From an uncultured Clostridia bacterium (GTDB lineage: Bacteria > Bacillota > Clostridia > Christensenellales > HGM11417), in the NCBI GenBank assembly GCA_944332455.1, contig CALVJY010000008.1, positions 1-64,000 of the forward strand: DNA of 64,000 nt. The letters run 5' to 3'. Each line of letters opens with the position of its first letter. The first letter of the stretch is position 1. The notes beneath the pieces were generated by a model. That model was not told the DNA's origin, did not search any database, and saw only the letters and a list, made by a program, of their open reading frames with translations. This document shows positions 8,459-17,011 of the stretch, in pieces. The position numbers were made by a program, and so were the translations under genes.

Positions 8459-9494
8459 GTCTTTCCTCGCACATTTCTTCCAGGATCTTCAGAAAGGCGG
8501 CCTCGGCCTCGGCCTGCGGCAGCGTACAGAGGACCTCTCCCTGCCGGAAGATCACGCACTTCCCCTTTCCGCCCGCGATCCCGAGGTCTGCCTCCTTTCC
8601 CTCGCCGATGCCGTTGACCGCGCACCCCATGACCGCCACCTTTAAGGGAACGGTCAGGCCGGCCGTCAGCCGCTCCACCCGCTCGGCCAGGCCGACCACG
8701 TCGCACTCGGTGCGGGCGCAGGTGGGACAGGCGATCACTTCCACAAAGCTTTTGTCCACCCCCACCGCCCGCAGGATCTGCCGGGCGGCGTAGACCTCCT
8801 CCACCGGATCCCCGCTCAGGCTGACCCGGATGGTGTCGCCGATGCCATCCAGAAGCAGGGCGCCCAGCCCGGCCGCGCTCTTGATCAGGCCGCTTCGGAC
8901 CGTCCCGGCCTCGGTCACCCCGATGTGCAGGGGGTAGGGCAGGTCGGCCAGCATCCGGTTGGCCGCCACCGTGCCCGCCACGTCCGAGGACTTGGCCGAG
9001 ACCACGATCTGATCAAAATCCAGATCCTCCAGGAGTTTTACGCTCTCCCGGGCGCAGCGGGCCAACGCCTCCGGCGTGCGGCCGTATTCCGCCAGCAGGC
9101 GCTCGGGCAGGGAGCCCGAATTGACCCCCACCCGGATGGGGATGTCCGCCCTCTTGCAGGCGGCGACCACTTTTTTCAGGCCCTCCGGCTCCATGTTTCC
9201 GGGATTGATGCGGATCTTGGCCGCCCCGTTTTCGGCCGCGCGCACGGCCAGCCGCCAGTCGTAGTGGATGTCGGCCACCACGGGCAGCGGAGACTTTTTG
9301 CAGATGACCTTCAGGGCCTCGGCACTGGGGAGGTCGGGCACCGAGACCCGGACCAGCGGACAGCCGGCCTCGGCCAGCCGTCCGATCTGGGCCAACACCT
9401 CTTCGGTCCGCTCGGTCCGGACGTTGGTCATGGACTGGATGATCACCCCTTCTCCCAGCGCGAGGGGCCCCACCCGGACAATTCTCTTTTTCAT
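8445..9494 (-). CDS. ispG: 4-hydroxy-3-methylbut-2-en-1-yl diphosphate synthase (IspG)
   Basis: A 349-residue iron-sulfur enzyme of the MEP isoprenoid pathway. Seen: the TIM-barrel start VGPLALGEGVIIQSMTN, the cluster-binding region ACPTCARTE near residue 262, and the third Cys in MGCAVNGIGEG followed by ADLGIAGG. The start at 9494 is preferred because the alternative ATG at 9515 overlaps the promoter -10 box. Its last 14 bp overlap the start of the PolC-like gene, suggesting translational coupling. Confidence 0.95.
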   Translation of the reverse strand: MKKRIVRVGPLALGEGVIIQSMTNVRTERTEEVLAQIGRLAEAGCPLVRVSVPDLPSAEALKVICKKSPLPVVADIHYDWRLAVRAAENGAAKIRINPGNMEPEGLKKVVAACKRADIPIRVGVNSGSLPERLLAEYGRTPEALARCARESVKLLEDLDFDQIVVSAKSSDVAGTVAANRMLADLPYPLHIGVTEAGTVRSGLIKSAAGLGALLLDGIGDTIRVSLSGDPVEEVYAARQILRAVGVDKSFVEVIACPTCARTECDVVGLAERVERLTAGLTVPLKVAVMGCAVNGIGEGKEADLGIAGGKGKCVIFRQGEVLCTLPQAEAEAAFLKILEEMCEERRERK

Positions 9495-9513
9495 GGCAAA
9501 TCCCTTTTCTTTC

Positions 9514-9542
9514 ATTATAGCCTTTTTCCCGGGAAAAAGCAA
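9514..9542 (-). promoter_or_regulatory. Promoter of ispG
   Basis: Minus strand: -35 TTGCTT (9542-9537), 17 bp, -10 TATAAT (9519-9514), leaving a short leader to the ATG at 9494. The spacer contains a palindrome, CTTTTTCCCGGGAAAAAG (9522-9539), that could bind a regulator. Confidence 0.65.
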
Positions 9543-9769
9543 CCGATTCCGGCATGACGGGCGAACAGGGCGCTCCGCCGGCGGGATCGCCGCCCCGGGC
9601 TGCGCGGCGGTCTCCGGACGGACGGGTGCGGACTCCCCCTCTTTCGCCCTGCGCGCCTCCGGGACACTTTTTGCGGGCGGGGTTTCATATACTGCATAAG
9701 ACCTGCTTTCCGCCCTGCACCCCGTTCGCCTCGCCGGGGCGGAGGCAAATAAGACACGGAGGAACGACG

Positions 9770-10831
9770 ATGGCTCAAGCCAGCCAATTTCTGATCGCGG
9801 GCAACGACGAACACGGCATGAATCCCCCCACGGCGGGCAAGCGCACGCCCATCATGCCCTACATAGACCGTCCCTTTTTCGAAAACGAATTCAACCGCCC
9901 CGCCAAGCAGCGCTTTCTGGGGGTGTGCGCCCGCATCGGGTTCAACACCTTCGACGTCCACCCCGAGGTGACGGATACCTCGGTCTCCACCCGGGTGACC
10001 CGCACCAACCGGGCCGGGGTCAGCTGCGTGATCACCTTTGCCTACAACGCCACGGTCAACGAGAATTTCAACTCCACCGCCGGCACCCTGATCTACTATT
10101 CCACCACCAACCCCTACCGCACGGCCAGCCGCACCCTTTCGGGGCTGATCTCCGAGAGCATCGGGGCCTACGACGCCGTCCCGGAGCTGGGCGTTCGCAC
10201 CCTGGACATCGGCATGCTCTCCAGCGTCAACCGCCCGGCCTGTCTGGTCGAGGCCGGATTTATGACCAACTTCCGGGAGGCCAAGCTGATGATGGATCCC
10301 CAGTTCCAGCAGATCGTGGCCGAGGGCACCGCCCAGGCCGTCTGCGCCTACTTCGGAGTGACCTATCTCCCCCTGCAGCCGGCCTCGGCCTACTCCCTGC
10401 TGCGGCGGGGCAGCCGGGGGCAGCAGGTGCTGTACCTGCAGTGGCTGCTGACCGTGTACGGCTACCAGCCCGGCTCCCCGGACGGCATCTTCGGCTCCGG
10501 CACCCAGGCCGCCGTGCAGGCCTTCCAGCGGGACAACGGTCTGAGCGCGGACGGCATCGTGGGGCCGGCCACCTGGGGGCTGCTTCTGACCGACTTTGCC
10601 TCCGCTCCCCTGCTCCGCCTGGGCAGCCGGGGCATTTACGTCCGCTACCTCCAGCAAAAACTGCTCTCCAAGCTTTACACCGTGGGCGTGGTGGACGGCA
10701 TTTTCGGACAGAACACCCTGTCGGCGGTCCGGGCCTTCCAGAGCGAAAACGGACTGACGGTGGACGGATTGGTCGGCCCGGCCACCTGGAGGGCGGTCAC
10801 CGTACTGAACGAGGGACGGCCTCAGCCGTAA
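9770..10831 (+). CDS. N-acetylmuramoyl-L-alanine amidase-like protein with two peptidoglycan-binding repeats
   Basis: A 353-residue protein without a signal peptide. Residues 1-200 resemble Amidase_3: the first zinc ligand region NDEHGMNPPTAGKRTP (H15), a Glu in FFENEF, and catalytic-type NRPACLVEAGF (E161). The third ligand motif, usually SIHANA, reads TFAYNA (near 89-94), so the histidine is missing and activity is doubtful. Residues about 213-275 and 285-345 are PG_binding_1 domains, each ending GPATW. The start at 9770 has GGAGGAACGACG upstream. It is divergent from ispG and ends before a hairpin pair. It may be a cell wall or spore-coat binding protein. Confidence 0.8.
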   Translation: MAQASQFLIAGNDEHGMNPPTAGKRTPIMPYIDRPFFENEFNRPAKQRFLGVCARIGFNTFDVHPEVTDTSVSTRVTRTNRAGVSCVITFAYNATVNENFNSTAGTLIYYSTTNPYRTASRTLSGLISESIGAYDAVPELGVRTLDIGMLSSVNRPACLVEAGFMTNFREAKLMMDPQFQQIVAEGTAQAVCAYFGVTYLPLQPASAYSLLRRGSRGQQVLYLQWLLTVYGYQPGSPDGIFGSGTQAAVQAFQRDNGLSADGIVGPATWGLLLTDFASAPLLRLGSRGIYVRYLQQKLLSKLYTVGVVDGIFGQNTLSAVRAFQSENGLTVDGLVGPATWRAVTVLNEGRPQP

Positions 10832-10904
10832 CGCCCAGACGCCGCCGCGCACCCCGGACGTCGGCCGCGGCCTTCTTTACGGCGGCAAAACGCCCTGCCG
10901 AAAC

Positions 10905-11020
10905 GAAAGAGTACTCTGCGGACTTCGCAGAGTACATCCCCGTAATCGTTCAATGCGGTTCAAACATGAACAAACGCAAGAGTACTCTGCGGCATACGCA
11001 GAGTACTCTTCTCTTTTTGT
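10905..11020. terminator. Duplicated terminator hairpin (71-bp tandem repeat)
   Basis: Two similar hairpins, AGTACTCTGCG...CGCAGAGTAC at 10910-10935 and a longer 14-bp stem at 10978-11010, lie in a 71-bp tandem duplication (shared flank AAACGmAAGAGTACTCTGCGG). Only the second is followed by a T tract on the + strand (CTCTTTTT), making it the terminator of the amidase gene; it may also serve the convergent kinase operon. Confidence 0.8.
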
Positions 11021-11083
11021 GTGGAACAGGGACCGCGCCGCGTGAAGATCGTGCAGCGCAGCCCCTCAGGCGGTCTTTCCGTC

Positions 11084-12616
11084 CTAATCCTCCTTCCGTC
11101 CCTCCCGGGCGTCCTCGGCTTTGGCGGCCCGTCTGGAGGCCCGGCGATCCTGCCGGGTGGGCGGCTCGGCGGGAGGCAGGTCGGACTCGCCGGGCGGATC
11201 GGTCTTTTTGAGCTTGAAGTAGAAGCGGGAGCCCTTGTTCAGGGTGCTCTCCACCCCGTACTCCGCGCCGTGCTGGTCGAGGATGCTGCTGACGATGGAC
11301 AGGCCCAGGCCGGAACCGTGGACGTCCCTTTTCCGGGTCTGGCTGGCCCGGTAGTAGCGCTTCCAGATGCCGTCGATCTCCTCGGGGGGGATGCCGGGGC
11401 CGTTGTCGATGACCGAACAGACCACACAGCCGCCCTCCTCCTCCACCGTCACCCGGATCCGCTTGTCCTCCCCGGTGTAGTTGACGGCGTTGATGACCAG
11501 GTTGTAGAGCACCCGTTCGATCTGGACGGGGTCGCACTTCGCGTAAAGGTCGGGCCTGATCTCGGCCTCGATGCGGTAGCCGTCCCGCTCCTCCAGGTAG
11601 GAGAACTGCTTGAGGCAGTGCTCGGCCAGCAGGGAGATGCAGGAGACCTCGTAGTGGAATTCCACGGTCTTGGCCTGCAGTTTGGACAGATCCAGCATGT
11701 CGTTGACCAGCAGGGAGAGCCGGTCTGCCTCCTCGATGATGGTCTCGGTGTGGCGGGTCCGCTTTTCGGGGTCGTTGCCCGACAGGTCCCGGATCATCTC
11801 GGCATAGGCCCGGATCATGGACAGCGGGGTGCGCAGATCGTGGGAGACGTTGGCCAGCAGATCCTTGCGGAGGTCGTCGGTCTTGCCCAGCTCCTCGGTG
11901 GCGAAATTCAGGGCGTTGGAAAGCTCGTCGATCTCGTCGTAGCCGTTGCCCTCGAAGTGCACGCCGTAGTCCCCCTGGCCCAGCTTTTTGGCCTGCGCGG
12001 CCATTTTGTGGATGGGATCGGAGAGCTTCCAGGAGATGAACCAGGACATGATCAGGGCGAAGGCCAGCGAAATGATGCCCACCGTGACCAGCTGATTGCT
12101 GAGGATGTCGCCCATGATGTTGTACTCGGTGATGGGCATGTTGATGTACAGAAAGGCCGAATCGGCCGGCCCCAGCATACAGCCGTAGATGTAGGAGCGG
12201 AACTCGGAGTCGGTGCGGTCCACGAAGTACTCGACCTCGTCGGCGCCGCTCTCGATAAACTTGTTCAGGAAGGTCTCCACCGTGGCCTGATCGGGTACGT
12301 AGCCGCCGAAGGGGCCGAAACTGGCCAGAACATCGCCTTTGGCGTTGTAGATGATGATGGCCACGCCGTAGCTGACCGCGGCCAGTTCGGCCGCATCCCT
12401 GAACTCCTCCCAGCTGGAAATTTCATCGCTTAGGTCTGCCAGCCGGTAGGCAATGTTCCGGACCTCGGTCTGCCGCATGCGCTGGTAGTAGATGCGGAAG
12501 GCCGCGACTTCGAACATCCAGACCATGATGACCAGCACGGCGGAGAACAGCAGAAAATACAGCCATACGTTGAAACGCAGGCTGTGAGGGGTGCGCGTCT
12601 TTTCCTGGGCCTTCAT
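11084..12616 (-). CDS. Sensor histidine kinase
   Basis: A 510-residue membrane kinase. Transmembrane span at about 17-38, extracytoplasmic sensor of about 135 residues, second span about 174-196, then HAMP, HisKA with NVSHDLRTPLS (H259) and a HATPase domain with NLVINAVNYT, DNGPGIP and GSGLGLSI. A tail of about 45 charged residues follows. Its ATG overlaps the stop of the response regulator by 4 bp. The ligand is unknown. It is the last gene of a RelA/SpoT-like - regulator - kinase operon. Confidence 0.95.
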   Translation of the reverse strand: MKAQEKTRTPHSLRFNVWLYFLLFSAVLVIMVWMFEVAAFRIYYQRMRQTEVRNIAYRLADLSDEISSWEEFRDAAELAAVSYGVAIIIYNAKGDVLASFGPFGGYVPDQATVETFLNKFIESGADEVEYFVDRTDSEFRSYIYGCMLGPADSAFLYINMPITEYNIMGDILSNQLVTVGIISLAFALIMSWFISWKLSDPIHKMAAQAKKLGQGDYGVHFEGNGYDEIDELSNALNFATEELGKTDDLRKDLLANVSHDLRTPLSMIRAYAEMIRDLSGNDPEKRTRHTETIIEEADRLSLLVNDMLDLSKLQAKTVEFHYEVSCISLLAEHCLKQFSYLEERDGYRIEAEIRPDLYAKCDPVQIERVLYNLVINAVNYTGEDKRIRVTVEEEGGCVVCSVIDNGPGIPPEEIDGIWKRYYRASQTRKRDVHGSGLGLSIVSSILDQHGAEYGVESTLNKGSRFYFKLKKTDPPGESDLPPAEPPTRQDRRASRRAAKAEDAREGRKED

Positions 12617-13293
12617 GCGATCTGCGGGTCGAACTTGTAGCCCAATCCCCGCAGGGTGACGATGAAGTCACGGTAGGGCCCCAGATTGCTCCGGAGCATT
12701 TTGATGTGGGTGTCCACGGTGCGGTCGTCCCCGAAAAAGTCGAAGCCCCACACGTCCGAGAGCAGCTTTTCCCGGGAGACCGCGATGCCCTTGTTCTTGA
12801 CCAGATAAAAGAGCAGTTCGTACTCCTTGGGGGTCAGCTCGGCCTTGGTCCCGTCCACGTAGACGTTGCGGCCGGGGATGTCGATCTCCAGCCCCTTGTA
12901 GCGGATGACGCCGGACTTTTCCTCCCCGTTCTTTTGGCAGCGCTTTAAGATGGCGGCGATCCGGGACATGACCTCCTTGGGCGAAAAGGGCTTGACCACA
13001 TAGTCGTCGATGCCCAGCTCGAAGCCGAACAGCTTGTCGTACTCCTCCCCCCGGGCCGAGAGCATCAGCACCGGGATGTCCTTGATCTTTTTGATCTCCT
13101 TGACCGCCGAAAAGCCGTCCAGCCGGGGCATCATGATGTCCATGACGATCAGGTCAAAATCCTCCTCCCGGCACCTTTTGACGGCCTCCATGCCGTCCTC
13201 GGCCTCGGCCACCTCGTAGCCTTCGAATTCGGCGTATTCCTTCAGCACCTCGCGGAGTTTGCTTTCGTCGTCCACGATCAACAAACGGGCCAT
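12613..13293 (-). CDS. OmpR/PhoB-family response regulator
   Basis: A 226-residue regulator: receiver domain with acidic pocket VDDE and phospho-acceptor D52 in LIVMDIMMP, conserved Thr/Ser and Lys (LMLSARGEEYD, DDYVVKPFS), then a winged-helix DNA-binding domain (LTPKEYELLFYLV, GFDFFGDDRTVDTHIKMLR). Partner of the overlapping kinase gene. It starts 3 bp after the RelA/SpoT-like gene. Confidence 0.96.
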   Translation of the reverse strand: MARLLIVDDESKLREVLKEYAEFEGYEVAEAEDGMEAVKRCREEDFDLIVMDIMMPRLDGFSAVKEIKKIKDIPVLMLSARGEEYDKLFGFELGIDDYVVKPFSPKEVMSRIAAILKRCQKNGEEKSGVIRYKGLEIDIPGRNVYVDGTKAELTPKEYELLFYLVKNKGIAVSREKLLSDVWGFDFFGDDRTVDTHIKMLRSNLGPYRDFIVTLRGLGYKFDPQIA

Positions 13294-13296
13294 GGT

Positions 13297-14457
13297 TCAG
13301 TCCTCCTCTCGTTCAAAGTCCGCCCCGGCAAAGATGGTCTCGGCCACTTCGGAAAATTCGGCCGAGCGTTTCTGCTCCCGGGTGAGATTGTCTTCCAGTA
13401 CGTGAAACAAAAGATCCTGATGGGGATCCAGTTCGGCAGCCAGCAGGCGGTAATACACAAAAAACAGGTGCCAGTCGAAGTCGGCGTTGATCAGCCCGGA
13501 CACCCGGACGGCCAGTTCGGAATTCCCGTACTCGGCGGGATCCAGGCGGATCTCGCTGCCGACCTCGGCGGAGCCGTTCTCGGTCTCCTTCTCGATCCGC
13601 ATCGACAGCAGGGCCAGGATCTGCTGAAAGGAGTCCTTCCGCTCCATGATCCCGTACACCAGCATGGCGGCCAGCAGGCGGGAGACGTCGTGCGAGCGGG
13701 GAAACACCCCCATCAGATCGGTCATGCGCCGGTTGATCATTTCGTTCAGCAGGCGGGAGAGCAGTTCCTTCATGTCCAGGCGCTCGCCCACCGGCTCGGA
13801 CAGCCGTTCGATCTGTTCCTTGATCAGCTGCAGCATGCTGTCGATGCCCAGCAGATTGCCCCGGACCTCGTTGAGCATGCGCACGGGGAAGCTGCGCTCG
13901 GGCAGCAAGGCGTTGTTTTTGTAGACCACGCTGTGCTCGATGTCCGACCAGAAGCGGTTGACCAGGGATTTGATCTGCAGTTCAAAGCCCACGTCCAGCT
14001 CCGGCAGCCGGACCCGGCCGTCCACCCGGTAGATGTCCATGCCGTTCTGCTGGCGCTGGGGCTGGGGTTCCCCCAGCTTGAGCCACAGCTCGGGAAAGGC
14101 CGGGCAGGAAAAGTAGCCCCCGCCGGCCTCCTCGGAAAAGCTCTCCTTCAGGCGGCCGAACAGGTAGGCCTCGTCGCTGACGAACCGGCACTCGATCATC
14201 ACGCCCAGGGCGTCCGACAGCAGCGAGAGCACCCCCTGCGGGGTGGAGGCCCCGCGGTAGTACTTGCGACGGATGATCTTTTCCTTCAGGCTCTCCGTCG
14301 TCTTGATGCGGAAACTGACCGTCGAAAGGCGGTCGCGCTCCCCCTCCAGGGTCTTGCGCAGGGCCTTGACGGCGTAGGAGGCCGCGCGGTCATACTCCCC
14401 CTTTCTGCTCTTGTGCAGAAAGCAGGTCTGCTCGATGAGTTGAAAAATCTGTTCCAT
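13297..14457 (-). CDS. RelA/SpoT-domain protein, divergent alarmone synthetase-like
   Basis: A 386-residue protein whose first 210 residues resemble a (p)ppGpp synthetase domain: FRIKTTESLKEKI, SDALGVMIECRF (metal-binding Asp position) and FELQIKSLVNRFW...EH (catalytic Glu position). The usual GYRSLH loop is not visible between them. The C-terminal 170 residues are helical and unrecognised. The start at 14457 is chosen because the longer frame has no similarity. It is the first gene of an operon with a two-component system. Activity is uncertain; it could be a synthetase, or a catalytically altered relative. Confidence 0.7.
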   Translation of the reverse strand: MEQIFQLIEQTCFLHKSRKGEYDRAASYAVKALRKTLEGERDRLSTVSFRIKTTESLKEKIIRRKYYRGASTPQGVLSLLSDALGVMIECRFVSDEAYLFGRLKESFSEEAGGGYFSCPAFPELWLKLGEPQPQRQQNGMDIYRVDGRVRLPELDVGFELQIKSLVNRFWSDIEHSVVYKNNALLPERSFPVRMLNEVRGNLLGIDSMLQLIKEQIERLSEPVGERLDMKELLSRLLNEMINRRMTDLMGVFPRSHDVSRLLAAMLVYGIMERKDSFQQILALLSMRIEKETENGSAEVGSEIRLDPAEYGNSELAVRVSGLINADFDWHLFFVYYRLLAAELDPHQDLLFHVLEDNLTREQKRSAEFSEVAETIFAGADFEREED

Positions 14458-14505
14458 AACCCTTCCGGCCGGACAGGCCCGGACCTTCCGGTCAGGCGGG
14501 ACGCC

Positions 14506-14541
14506 GGCGTTTACGGTACTATTGTAAACGCCCAAAGTCAA
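14506..14541 (-). promoter_or_regulatory. Inverted repeat and possible promoter before the RelA/SpoT-like gene
   Basis: A perfect 9-bp inverted repeat, GGCGTTTAC-N9-GTAAACGCC (14506-14532), lies 50 bp upstream of the start. A TTGACT (14541-14536, minus strand) stands next to it as a possible -35, and TACAAT within the repeat (14526-14521) could be a -10, but their spacing is not standard. It is an operator candidate. Confidence 0.4.
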
Positions 14542-14828
14542 ATCCAACCGACAGCCCGGTGAAAGTTTGGTGAAACCTGGCAAAGTCCTTAGCTTCCGGA
14601 CGCGCGAAGGGCCCTTCGATCCCGTCCTGTTTTTTTCAGCTTTTCCGGCAAAGTCCTTCCGCCGGCCGAACGTGTGCTGTTTTACGGAAAGGGCCGGCAA
14701 AAAAGAAGGTTTTTACACTGCAAATCCGGCTGTTCAAGCTCCCCGCGGGCACGATAAGATCTGCCCTTGCACGCTTTCGGCTCCCTGCAAATGGAACGGC
14801 CGCTCTCGCTGCGAAACGACGGGCCGGG
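14542..14828. other. Gene-free spacer between RelA/SpoT-like operon and citrate synthase
   Basis: No credible coding sequence. A GGCAAAGTCCTT word occurs twice (about 14580 and 14653). No clear terminator for citrate synthase was seen here apart from the repeat array that follows. Confidence 0.5.
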
Positions 14829-15034
14829 CCGGCGGGCCTTCGGCGGGCGGCGGCCCCGTTCCCGCTCAGCGGTCCTTTAAACCGGCGGGTCGTTCCCCAC
14901 TCGGCGGGCCTTTAAATTGGCGGGTCGTTCCCGCTCAGCGGTCTTTTGTCCGGACGGGCGGCAGGCCCCCTCTCAGCAGGCCTTCAACCGGACGGGCGGC
15001 GGGCCTTTATGCTCAGCGGTCCTTCAGCCGGACG
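14829..15034. repeat. Tandem decayed copies of the citrate synthase 3' end
   Basis: The gene's last bases (15011-15034 on the + strand, GCTCAGCGGTCCTTCAGCCGG, encoding RLKDR-stop on the minus strand) recur at 14971, 14933, 14899 and 14864, with a weaker fifth from 14829. Spacings are 40, 38, 34 and 35 bp. The two nearest copies still read VRLKAC-stop and VRTKDR-stop in frame on the minus strand. Confidence 0.8.
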
Positions 15035-16386
15035 TATTCGGTATGGGGGGCCACCGAGGTGTAGCCCGGGCGGATGATCTTGCCGTTGTTGGCGATCTCC
15101 TCGATGCGATGGGCGCCCCAGCCCACGATGCGGGAGATGGCAAAGATGGGCGTGAACAGCTCGGGCGGAAGATTCAGCATGTGATAGACGAATCCGGAAT
15201 AGAAGTCGATGTTGGCGCTGACCCCCTTGTAGATCTTCCGCCGCTCGGCGATGACCTCGGGCGCCAGCCGCTCCACCTTGGCGTAGAGCTCGTACTCCTC
15301 CTCCAGCCCCTTTTCGACGGCCAGTTTCTGCACGAATTTTTTGAGGATGTCGGCCCGGGGATCCGAGAGCGAATAGACGGCGTGCCCCATGCCGTAGATC
15401 AGGCCGGCCCGGTCGAAGGCCTGTTTGTTCAGCAGTCTGTCCAGGTAGTCCCGGACGGTCCCGTCCCTGCGGTCGGGCAGATTGGCCTTCATGTCCTCGA
15501 ACATGCGGACCACCTTGATGTTGGCGCCGCCGTGGCGGGGGCCCTTGAGGGATCCCAGCGAGGCGGCCACCGCCGAGTAGGTGTCGGTGCCCGAGGAAGT
15601 CACCACGTGGGTGGTAAAGGAGGAATTGTTGCCTCCCCCGTGCTCGGCGTGCAAAACCAGGCAGAGGTCCAAAATCCTGGCCTCCAGGTCGGTGTAGCGG
15701 GAATCCTCCCGCAGCAGGTGCAGGATGTTTTCGGCGGTGGACAGCTCCCCCACCGGGTTGTGGATGATCAGGCTGGCGTTGTCGTGGTAGTGCTTGAAGG
15801 TCTGATAGCCGTACACCGACAGCAGGGGAAACTGGGCGGTCAGCTGAAGGATCTGCCGCAGCACGTTGGCGACGGAGATGTCGTCCGCCCGGTCGTCGTA
15901 GGAATAGAGGGTGAGCACGCTGCGGGCCAGCACGTTCATCATGTCGATGGAGGGGGCCTTCATGATGATGTCCCGCACAAAGCTGTTGGGCAGGGTGCGG
16001 AAGCCCGAGAGGATATACCCGAACTTCTTCAGGGCCTCCCCGTCCGGCAGCTGCCCGAACAGCAGCAGGTAGGCCGTCTCCTCGAAGCCGAAGCGCTTTT
16101 CCCGCACGAACCCCGAGACCAGATCCCGGATGTTGTAGCCCCGGTAGTAGAGCTCTCCCTCGCAGGGGATCTTCTCCCCCTCCGGCCCGCGTCGGAAGGC
16201 GATGATGTCCGAGATCTCGGTCAGGCCGCAGACCACGCCGTTTCCGTTGATGTCCCGAAGCCCCCGCTTGACGTCGTACTGTTCGTACAGTTCGGGGGCG
16301 ATGTGGTCGCTCTTGCGCGCCAGCTCGGCCAGGCCTTCGATGTCCGCCCAAACCTCGCGGGAAAAATCCTCAAAATCTGCCATCAT
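15013..16386 (-). CDS. Citrate synthase
   Basis: A 457-residue citrate/methylcitrate synthase family protein, condensing acetyl-CoA with oxaloacetate. Catalytic motifs: HAEHGGGNNSSF, GMGHAVYSLSDPRA and the later arginine region, ending SVAPHTEYVRLKDR. Two ATGs (16386, 16383) follow AAGGAGG; either is possible. The ribosome binding site lies over the stop codon of the unknown gene upstream, so the two are probably co-translated. The larger size and N-terminal extension match the type found in Clostridia and related Firmicutes. Copies of its 3' end lie downstream. Confidence 0.93.
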   Translation of the reverse strand: MMADFEDFSREVWADIEGLAELARKSDHIAPELYEQYDVKRGLRDINGNGVVCGLTEISDIIAFRRGPEGEKIPCEGELYYRGYNIRDLVSGFVREKRFGFEETAYLLLFGQLPDGEALKKFGYILSGFRTLPNSFVRDIIMKAPSIDMMNVLARSVLTLYSYDDRADDISVANVLRQILQLTAQFPLLSVYGYQTFKHYHDNASLIIHNPVGELSTAENILHLLREDSRYTDLEARILDLCLVLHAEHGGGNNSSFTTHVVTSSGTDTYSAVAASLGSLKGPRHGGANIKVVRMFEDMKANLPDRRDGTVRDYLDRLLNKQAFDRAGLIYGMGHAVYSLSDPRADILKKFVQKLAVEKGLEEEYELYAKVERLAPEVIAERRKIYKGVSANIDFYSGFVYHMLNLPPELFTPIFAISRIVGWGAHRIEEIANNGKIIRPGYTSVAPHTEYVRLKDR

Positions 16387-16388
16387 GC

Positions 16389-16931
16389 TTACCTCCTTTT
16401 CACCTTTCCGATCGCATAGAACAATCCGCTCAAAATGTTGCCTTCGTGGGTGCCGGATTCTCCAAAACTGTCCGGCGCAAGAACCCGGAACACACACTCG
16501 TCAAAGCGCAATTCGATCTTAAAAATTTTCTTTCCTCCTAACTCCGCAGGTTCGGAGGAAAGAACCGTTCCGCTCATAAGCACCGTAGGACTCTCGACAA
16601 AATCGGGATCGTTCGTCGGACTGAATGTACCGCACGGAATATATGATTCCACTGCCATACGCGAATCCGCTTCCCCGAAGTATTCTTCTTTATCTTTATA
16701 ACAACTACCTTCCAAAAACAGGAGACGCAGTTCCAAATCGAGAGGCGTATCGGATTTTAACCCGCGAGGAAAATCGCCTGCTACTTCTAAATTCATAGGC
16801 ATCCAGTCGCTCTTCGGCAGACACACTTGCAGAAGTTTTCCCCATCTCACCCAATGATCGTGTTCCGCCGCAACGGGAAGCGGTTCTTCCCAAAACGCAA
16901 AATATTGTTCTAGCTCTGCTCTTCTGTCCAT
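16389..16931 (-). CDS. Unknown AT-rich protein upstream of citrate synthase
   Basis: A 180-residue acidic soluble protein with no recognised family. Aromatic and acidic residues are frequent (YFAFWEEPLP, DFVESPTVLMSGTV, FKIELRFDECVFRVLAP). Its base composition is clearly more AT-rich than its neighbours, suggesting horizontal origin. AGGAGG lies 10 bp before the ATG, and a consensus promoter is about 100 bp upstream. It ends 2 bp before citrate synthase. The protein might be an immunity-type or regulatory protein, but nothing proves it. Confidence 0.7.
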   Translation of the reverse strand: MDRRAELEQYFAFWEEPLPVAAEHDHWVRWGKLLQVCLPKSDWMPMNLEVAGDFPRGLKSDTPLDLELRLLFLEGSCYKDKEEYFGEADSRMAVESYIPCGTFSPTNDPDFVESPTVLMSGTVLSSEPAELGGKKIFKIELRFDECVFRVLAPDSFGESGTHEGNILSGLFYAIGKVKRR

Positions 16932-17011
16932 AAAAATTTATCCTCCTATGCGGGCTATGCGGGGCGCAGCAGGAACTTCTCTCTCCACGCTGTCAAATCG
17001 GATGTTATGTT

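Noticed and set aside
14829-15034. CRISPR-like array
   Set aside because: Repeats of 34-40 bp follow each other without unique spacers, decay gradually and derive from the adjacent gene end; no cas gene is nearby.
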